A stretch of DNA of 6,464 bases from Desulfuromonadaceae bacterium UBA6124 (GTDB lineage: Bacteria; Desulfobacterota; Desulfuromonadia; Desulfuromonadales; Trichloromonadaceae): contig DIVU01000042.1 in assembly GCA_002423365.1 (NCBI GenBank), positions 1 through 6,464 on the forward strand, in the 5' to 3' direction. The position numbers and the translations under genes are program-made. Positions 1-3,665 of the stretch are shown piece by piece; position 1 is the stretch's first letter, and each line of letters begins with the position of its first letter. Under the pieces are notes generated by a model. It did no database searches. It was not told the DNA's origin and saw nothing but the letters and a program-made list of their open reading frames with translations.

Positions 1-401
1 TCCCGGGCGATGGCCAAGGCGTCGGTCAACGCCAGGCGGGTCGGGGCAGGGGGGCCGAGGTAGCAATGCCGACAGCGCAGGTTACAGGCGTGCGTCAGCT
101 GCAGTTCCAGATAGCGCAGCGAGGGGGTGGCGCCGGTGGCGACGGTGTTTGTCGCCGGCTCGGCCCGGGGGAGGATCTCCAGCAGCCCTTCGGCCAGGGC
201 GTAGGCGACAAACTCATGACCGTCGGTCAGTTCGCCGCCCCGCTGGGAGCCGTCGCAGCGGACGAGAAATTCCAATCCCGCCTCGTCGAGTTCATAGAGT
301 TCGTCGCGGCCGCGATGGTAGAGGAAGGGCTGCTCCAGGCGCTTGAGGGAGGCTGAGGGTGTCAGGCGTAAAAAACCGTCGATCCAGGGCAGGTCAGACA
401 T
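1..401 (-). CDS. Radical SAM peptide maturase, N-terminal part (geopeptide-maturase-like)
   Basis: The first 133 residues are visible; the gene runs off the low-coordinate edge. Residues 106-113 carry CxxxCxxC in the context THACNLRCRHCY, the [4Fe-4S]-binding motif of radical SAM enzymes, preceded by the usual beta strand (LRYLELQLT). Residues 1-80 look like a PqqD-type winged-helix segment (LYELDEAGLEFLVRCDG, then a helix ending in EGLLEIL). In many RiPP maturases such a segment binds the precursor leader. The ATG lies inside the end of the preceding gene (overlap ATGTCTGA, 394-401), so translation is probably coupled; there is no clear Shine-Dalgarno sequence. With the 21-residue Cys peptide two genes upstream, a peptide-modifying role is the best inference. 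The C-terminal SPASM domain expected of such enzymes lies outside the window, so the exact family is unproven. Radical SAM assignment is firm; the peptide substrate is inferred. Confidence 0.88.
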   Translation of the reverse strand, partial: MSDLPWIDGFLRLTPSASLKRLEQPFLYHRGRDELYELDEAGLEFLVRCDGSQRGGELTDGHEFVAYALAEGLLEILPRAEPATNTVATGATPSLRYLELQLTHACNLRCRHCYLGPPAPTRLALTDALAIAR

Positions 402-753
402 CGTCGATGGTCGCCAGGTCGGCGTCGGTCAACCGGCGGCTTTGCAGAAGCAGGACCAGAAGCCGGTAGCCTCCGCAGGGAAGGCTGTCGGGAATGGGTG
501 GGTGGGCCTGGAAGTCGCAATCGGCAGCGCGAAATTCGCAACGGCCGCAGATTCGTTCATCAAGCCCGGACATATGCCCGGTGGGGGGGATCGGAAATGT
601 CCCCTCGGGCAACCCGGCGCGCGGCAACCGGCCTCGGCCGACCAGGGCCGCCACCGTCAATGCTCCTTGACAGGCCAGGGTCTCGGCGGTCCCGATACGG
701 TAATAGGGACAGTGTTCTCGGCACAGGTAGTCTGCGAAATCGCTGCTCGGCAT
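394..753 (-). CDS. Seven-cysteine protein of unknown function in the peptide cassette
   Basis: I do not recognise this 119-residue protein. It has seven Cys at 11, 15, 28, 69, 72, 79 and 93. They group as an N-terminal C-x3-C (LCREHCPYYRIG), a lone Cys in ACQG, and a second cluster ICGRCEFRAADCDF (C-x2-C-x6-C). A final PCGGYRLLVLLLQ is followed by an amphipathic tail. The spacing suggests a metal or Fe-S site, loosely like YkgJ-type Cys proteins, but I cannot assign a family. No signal peptide or membrane helix is seen, so it is probably cytoplasmic. The ATG is the only start in frame after an upstream stop. It has no Shine-Dalgarno sequence, because a terminator T-tract ends four bases before it. 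The end overlaps the radical SAM start by 8 bases, so the two are co-translated. A helper of the maturase (partner, redox or chaperone) is plausible but inferred. Confidence 0.75.
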   Translation of the reverse strand: MPSSDFADYLCREHCPYYRIGTAETLACQGALTVAALVGRGRLPRAGLPEGTFPIPPTGHMSGLDERICGRCEFRAADCDFQAHPPIPDSLPCGGYRLLVLLLQSRRLTDADLATIDDV

Positions 754-757
754 GGTG

Positions 758-789
758 AAAAAAAGAGCCGACGGCGGAAGCGTCGGCTC
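758..789 (-). terminator. Intrinsic terminator / attenuator between the tiny peptide gene and the maturation genes
   Basis: Read on the minus strand, a perfect 9-bp stem (GAGCCGACG pairing with CGTCGGCTC) closes a 7-base loop and is followed directly by seven T. It starts 14 bases after the peptide stop codon and ends four bases before the ATG of the next gene. This is a textbook intrinsic terminator. Because the next genes have no visible promoter of their own, it probably acts as a partial terminator that makes the peptide message more abundant than the maturase message. Confidence 0.9.
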
Positions 790-803
790 AGGGTTTCAGG
801 GGG

Positions 804-869
804 TTATTGGCAGGATTTGCTGCATTTGCACAGCCCGTTGGCCTCGCGTTTCACCTTTCTGATCTTCAT
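804..869 (-). CDS. 21-residue Cys-rich peptide, candidate radical SAM RiPP precursor (geopeptide-like)
   Basis: This is a very small gene: ATG, 21 codons, TAA. The product has a basic N-terminal half (MKIRKVKREA, with K2, R4, K5, K7 and R8) and a C-terminal core-like segment GLCKCSKSCQ with Cys at 14, 16 and 20. There is no hydrophobic segment, so it is not a signal peptide or toxin of the usual type. Four things support it being real: an excellent Shine-Dalgarno (AAAGGAG, six bases from the ATG), a sigma70-like promoter about 40 bases upstream of the start, a strong terminator 14 bases after the stop, and a radical SAM gene with a PqqD-like domain downstream. By analogy with Cys-rich substrates of SPASM-type maturases, the three Cys (or neighbouring residues) would be modified. 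That, and the name geopeptide, are inference from layout. The molecule could alternatively be a short leader peptide controlling the downstream genes. Confidence 0.8.
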   Translation of the reverse strand: MKIRKVKREANGLCKCSKSCQ

Positions 870-875
870 GACGGT

Positions 876-882
876 CTCCTTT
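876..882 (-). promoter_or_regulatory. Ribosome binding site of the 21-residue peptide gene
   Basis: On the minus strand AAAGGAG lies six bases (ACCGTC) before the ATG at 869. It is the clearest Shine-Dalgarno in this part of the window. It fixes the start of a gene too small for length-based gene finders, and contrasts with the lack of such a site in front of the two downstream genes. Confidence 0.85.
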
Positions 883-908
883 CGTGGCAGGGGTACGGTT
901 ATGAAATC

Positions 909-936
909 AGTCTAGCGTCCCAGCCTCCCCTGTCAA
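909..936 (-). promoter_or_regulatory. Sigma70-type promoter of the peptide cassette
   Basis: The minus strand reads TTGACA (931-936, perfect consensus -35), a 16-base spacer, then TAGACT (909-914, four of six -10 consensus bases). Transcription would begin near 902, giving a leader of roughly 30 bases before the peptide ATG. The element begins 11 bases after the msrB stop codon, so the cassette can be expressed independently of the operon upstream. No operator repeat was seen around it. Confidence 0.7.
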
Positions 937-947
937 TCCGCGTCCGG

Positions 948-1445
948 TTATTTGGCCGGAACGAATTCCAGGGCCGCCGAGTTGATGCAGTAGCGCTTGC
1001 CCGTCGGCTTCGGGCCGTCGTCGAAGACGTGGCCGAGGTGGGCGTCGCAACGGGGGCAGAGAACTTCGGTGCGGCGCATGAAAAAGGAGTTGTCCGGGGC
1101 GGTGGCGATATTTTTTTCGGCGATGGGGGCGGAGAAGCTCGGCCAGCCGGTCCCCGAATCGAACTTGTCCTCGGAGCGGAAGAGGTCGAGGCCGCAGCAG
1201 ACGCAGGCGTAGATGCCGGCATCGTGGTTGTTCCACAGGTGCCCGGAGAAGGCCTTTTCCGTCCCCGCCTCGCGGGTGACGTGATATTGCAGCGGGGAGA
1301 GCTGCTGGCGCCATTCGGCCTCGGGTTTGCTGATTTTTTCCGTCATGACGTAGGATTCCTCGGTCGCTGAAAAGATTTCGATCGATTGCGCCGCCGCTGG
1401 GAGCGCTCCCGCCAGCAGCAGAAAAAGACAGAGGATGTGAGGCAT
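948..1445 (-). CDS. msrB: Peptide-methionine (R)-S-oxide reductase MsrB, exported
   Basis: MsrB reduces the R epimer of methionine sulfoxide in proteins. The 165-residue product carries the family signatures in order: zinc ligands C81 and C84 (YACVCCGLDLF), GTGWPSF at 98-104, zinc ligands C130 and C133 (LCPRCDAHLGHVF), DDGPKPTGKRYCINS, and catalytic C153 in RYCINS. Residues 1-20 are a hydrophobic Sec-type signal peptide ending ALPAAAQ, so this form should act in the periplasm. The ATG has a good site (GGAGG, five bases upstream). Only 18 bases separate it from the TPM gene before it, which indicates one operon. A second in-frame ATG (M34, 1346) also has GAGGAA nine bases upstream and would give a 132-residue cytoplasmic enzyme of ordinary MsrB length. 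Repair of oxidised envelope proteins is the likely job. No hairpin with a T-tract follows the gene. Confidence 0.95.
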   Translation of the reverse strand: MPHILCLFLLLAGALPAAAQSIEIFSATEESYVMTEKISKPEAEWRQQLSPLQYHVTREAGTEKAFSGHLWNNHDAGIYACVCCGLDLFRSEDKFDSGTGWPSFSAPIAEKNIATAPDNSFFMRRTEVLCPRCDAHLGHVFDDGPKPTGKRYCINSAALEFVPAK

Positions 1446-1463
1446 GTGACCTCCGCGCGACTT

Positions 1464-2099
1464 TTAGACGAGGATCAGGTTGGGCAGTTCGTCCGTATCG
1501 TCGGTTTTTTTCGGGAAATGCGCTTCGAGCAGGTCGCCGCAGCGGGTAATGGCGGCACACAGGGCCTCGCAGGTGCGGCCAGAACGGATACCTTCGGTCA
1601 CGATATGGACGATTTCGTCCCAGGTTTCCTTCGGCACTTGCTTGTTAATGCCCCGATCGGCGAGGACGAAGACCCGGTGTTCGAAAAGAGAGACGAGGAT
1701 CAGAATTCCGGTTTCGTCCCGGGTGTGATGCAACCCCTGCTCGATGAAAGAGACCAGGGCCTTTTCCTCCACTTCGGCGGCGATTTCTCCGGGATGGATC
1801 AGCCGCCGTTTAAGGTCGGGGAGGCGGCGGAGCAGGCATCGAAAGGGGAAGAACAGCAGCAGGAAGAGAGCGAGAAAGACCCACAGCGACGAACCGGCGA
1901 AGGCCCAACTGAGGGTGGTTGCCGTGGCCAAAGAGAAGAACCCGGCGCCGACGAACTCGGCCTGAGGGTAATCGTAGGATTCGTCCACCACCAGCGGCAC
2001 GATCTCGCCGCTGGTGCGGCTCTCGGCGTCGCGCACGGCCGCTTCGATACGCTCTTTTTCGGCGTCGCTGAAAATCGTTTGGACAGTCAGTCTGGGCAT
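1464..2099 (-). CDS. TPM-domain membrane protein (second TPM protein of the operon)
   Basis: This 211-residue protein appears to belong to the TPM (YgcG/Psb32/MOLO-1) fold group. The N-terminal part (FSDAEKERIEAAVRDAESRT, then SGEIVPLVVDES) gives the first helix and strand of the domain. Residues 105-195 supply the rest (helix EEKALVSFIEQGLHHT, strands TGILILVSLFEHRVFVLAD, RGINKQVP). Between them, residues 49-67 and 71-90 are two hydrophobic helices, so the domain is split by a membrane hairpin. There is no signal peptide, so both halves probably face the cytoplasm, and there is no Gly-rich tail. The start is supported by AAAGG seven bases before the ATG. msrB follows after 18 bases. The biochemical role is not established; by company it is an envelope protein working with LemA and the secreted TPM protein. 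Confidence 0.85.
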   Translation of the reverse strand: MPRLTVQTIFSDAEKERIEAAVRDAESRTSGEIVPLVVDESYDYPQAEFVGAGFFSLATATTLSWAFAGSSLWVFLALFLLLFFPFRCLLRRLPDLKRRLIHPGEIAAEVEEKALVSFIEQGLHHTRDETGILILVSLFEHRVFVLADRGINKQVPKETWDEIVHIVTEGIRSGRTCEALCAAITRCGDLLEAHFPKKTDDTDELPNLILV

Positions 2100-2121
2100 G
2101 AAAAAACCTTTGTAAAAGCGG

Positions 2122-2240
2122 CTCTTGCCCGCTCCTTGCGGTCGCTAGAGCTCGCAGAGTTCGCGGAGAAAGACAAAATCATCGTTGCTTTTCCTCAGCG
2201 ATCTCGGCGAGCTCAAGTGAGCGCAGCGAACAGGCGCGAG
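2122..2240 (-). repeat. Imperfect inverted repeat between the two TPM genes, probably a dispersed palindromic element
   Basis: The 157-base gap between the TPM genes holds two 47-base arms, 2122-2168 and 2194-2240, in inverted orientation around a 25-base loop. Compared by eye as reverse complements they match at 35 of 47 positions, including an uninterrupted GCGAGCTC. The arms begin with CTC and end with GAG. The element fills most of the gap and contains no start codon or coding frame that I would trust. In RNA it would fold into a long imperfect hairpin inside the operon. It resembles REP-like short palindromic repeats scattered through bacterial genomes; whether it recurs in this genome cannot be seen here. 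Confidence 0.7.
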
Positions 2241-2256
2241 GCCAAAGTTGATTGTA

Positions 2257-2970
2257 TCACCAGCTTCCCGACGAGCCGCCGCCACCGAAACCGCCGCCGC
2301 CGAAGCCGCCGAAACCTCCACCACTGCCCCCGCCGCCGAAGGGCGGGCCGCCGATCCAGAAGCCGCCCCGGCGCCGGTGATTGGCCGAACCGCCGAGCAG
2401 CATCAGGCCGGGGCCGAGAAAGAACAGCAGCGCGAGAATCCCCCAGGGATTATCCTTCTTTTTCCGGCCGGTGCGGCCGGTTCCCTGATATTCGCCGCGC
2501 ACCGCTTCGGCCATGGAGGCCACCCCGGCAACCACACCGCCGTCGAAATCCCCCTCTTTGAAACGTGGGGTGATTTCATAATCGATGATGCGCCCGGCCA
2601 GCAGATCAGTGAGCCGTCCTTCCAAGCCGTAGCCGACCTCGATGCGCACCTTGCGCTCGGTCTTGGCCACCAGCAGCAAGGCACCGTTATCCTTGCCCTT
2701 CTGACCGATGCCCCAGCTTTCCGCGACCTTGATGGCATAGCCTTCCAGGGACTCGCCTTCGAGGGAGAGGATGGTCAGCACGGCGAGCTGGGTCGAATCG
2801 CTCTTCTCGAAGTTTTCGAGGAACTGTTCGAGTTTGAGTCGGGTGCCGGGGGAAAGGATCCCGGCGCGGTCGACCACATATCCGGTCGCCGGCGGCACGT
2901 CGAGGGCAACTGCCGGCAGGGGGAACAGTAGCAGCACCATTGCCGGCAGTATTTTAAACAACCAGGCCAT
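2257..2970 (-). CDS. Secreted TPM-domain protein with Gly-rich tail (YgcG family)
   Basis: This is a typical YgcG-type protein of 237 residues. Residues 1-23 form a signal peptide (hydrophobic core MVLLLFPLPAVA). Residues 26-160 are the TPM domain, with the family pattern VPPATGYVVDRAGILS, TQLAVLTI, KGKDNGALLLVAKTERKVRIEVGYGLEG and a late FKEGDFDGGVVAGV. A basic stretch (RKKKDNP) precedes a membrane helix at about 175-193. From 202 on the tail is Gly-rich and ends GGSSGSW. The expected topology is a TPM domain outside the cytoplasmic membrane, anchored near its C-terminus, with the Gly-rich tail inside. TPM domains have been called phosphatases, but activity is not settled for this group. The ATG is three bases after the lemA stop, which implies co-translation. 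LemA and YgcG-type TPM proteins are often neighbours, which supports the call. Confidence 0.92.
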   Translation of the reverse strand: MAWLFKILPAMVLLLFPLPAVALDVPPATGYVVDRAGILSPGTRLKLEQFLENFEKSDSTQLAVLTILSLEGESLEGYAIKVAESWGIGQKGKDNGALLLVAKTERKVRIEVGYGLEGRLTDLLAGRIIDYEITPRFKEGDFDGGVVAGVASMAEAVRGEYQGTGRTGRKKKDNPWGILALLFFLGPGLMLLGGSANHRRRGGFWIGGPPFGGGGSGGGFGGFGGGGFGGGGSSGSW

Positions 2971-2973
2971 CGG

Positions 2974-3564
2974 CTAGAACTGCACCTTGGGGGCGGTCGC
3001 GGCGCCGGCATCGGCTTTGAAAGGCTCCTTGCGCTCCAGCTTGAGCAGCCAGTTGTTGGTCAGGCTGTTGGGGAAGGTGCGGATCGAGGTGTTGAAAACC
3101 TGCACCGTCTCGTTGAAGCGTTGCCGGGCGACGTTGATGCGGTTTTCCGTCCCTTCGAGCTGGTGTTGCAGGTCGAGGAAATTCTGATTGGCCTTAAGGT
3201 CGGGATAGCGCTCGGCCACTACCAGCAGCCGCGAGAGGGCGCCGGAAAGTTCCCCCTGGGCGGCCTGGAAGTTTTGCACGGCGGCCGGATCGGCCAGATC
3301 CTTGGCGGAAAGGTTCACCTGCCCGACCTTGGCGCGGGCCTCGGTGATCGCTTGCAGGGTCTCTTTTTCGTGGGCGGCGTAGGCCTTGACCACCTCCACC
3401 AGGTTGGGAATCAGGTCGGCGCGGCGTTGATAGGTGGCCTCGACGTCGGCCCAGGCGGCGAAGACCGCTTCCTCGTTCTTCTGAATCTGATTATAGCCGC
3501 AGCCGGAGAGGGCGGGCAGGACGAGAGCCGCAACGAGCAACAGCAGGAACAGGTGTCTGGACAT
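2974..3564 (-). CDS. lemA: LemA family lipoprotein
   Basis: LemA proteins are small membrane-attached proteins with a four-helix bundle and an uncertain function, often encoded with TPM-domain proteins. The 196-residue product shows the conserved family segments: RRADLIPNLVEVVKAYAAHEK at 48-68, the stretch VVAERYPDLKANQNFLDLQ followed by EGTENRINVARQRFNETV, and FNTSIRTFPN near the C-terminus. In place of the usual N-terminal membrane anchor it has a signal peptide with a lipobox (ALSGC, Cys22), so it is probably a lipoprotein on the periplasmic side. The ATG has AAGGAG seven bases upstream. It is the first gene of the operon, with a good promoter about 50 bases upstream of the start, and it ends three bases before the secreted TPM gene. 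Confidence 0.95.
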   Translation of the reverse strand: MSRHLFLLLLVAALVLPALSGCGYNQIQKNEEAVFAAWADVEATYQRRADLIPNLVEVVKAYAAHEKETLQAITEARAKVGQVNLSAKDLADPAAVQNFQAAQGELSGALSRLLVVAERYPDLKANQNFLDLQHQLEGTENRINVARQRFNETVQVFNTSIRTFPNSLTNNWLLKLERKEPFKADAGAATAPKVQF

Positions 3565-3614
3565 GGGATGACTCCTTGATGAAAAGGCAAGTGGTGGAAA
3601 TTGCGTTGGACGAC

Positions 3615-3643
3615 ACTATAATCGTCGCCTGCCGGGTTGTAAA
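3615..3643 (-). promoter_or_regulatory. Sigma70-type promoter of the lemA operon
   Basis: The minus strand reads TTTACA (3638-3643, five of six -35 consensus bases), a 17-base spacer, then TATAGT (3615-3620, five of six -10 bases). The predicted start near 3608 gives a leader of about 44 bases before the lemA ATG. It lies in the 101-base gap after the kinase gene, so the LemA/TPM/MsrB operon should be expressed separately from the kinase. Confidence 0.8.
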
Positions 3644-3651
3644 GGCTGCGG

Positions 3652-3665
3652 CCGGCACGAGCCGG
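3652..3665 (-). terminator. Short GC hairpin after the kinase gene, possible weak terminator
   Basis: Directly after the kinase stop codon the minus strand reads CCGGC TCGT GCCGG, a 5-bp stem with a 4-base loop, followed after several bases by only TTT (3641-3643). It could pause or end transcription, but the T-run is too short and too distant for a firm call. The TTT is also part of the lemA -35 element. Confidence 0.3.

Noticed and set aside
66..915. Plus-strand open frames across the radical SAM, seven-Cys and tiny peptide genes (66-356, 343-915, 498-758).
   Set aside because: They are antisense shadows of minus-strand genes with clear motifs. Their translations are low-complexity and match no family, and they have no convincing ribosome sites.
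938..957. CCGG-containing mini hairpin at the msrB stop codon, considered as a terminator.
   Set aside because: The stem is only four pairs and has no T-run after it.
2275..2345. CCG/CCA-rich tandem-like stretch, considered as a repeat array.
   Set aside because: It is the coding sequence of the Gly-rich C-terminal tail of the YgcG-type protein, normal for this family. It is not a CRISPR or a separate repeat.
1386..2561. A 391-codon plus-strand frame spanning the msrB start, the second TPM gene, the repeat and part of the first TPM gene.
   Set aside because: It crosses several well-supported minus-strand genes, and its C-terminal half is Arg/Pro-rich sequence read from the Gly-rich tail codons. 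It is typical of a spurious frame in GC-rich DNA.
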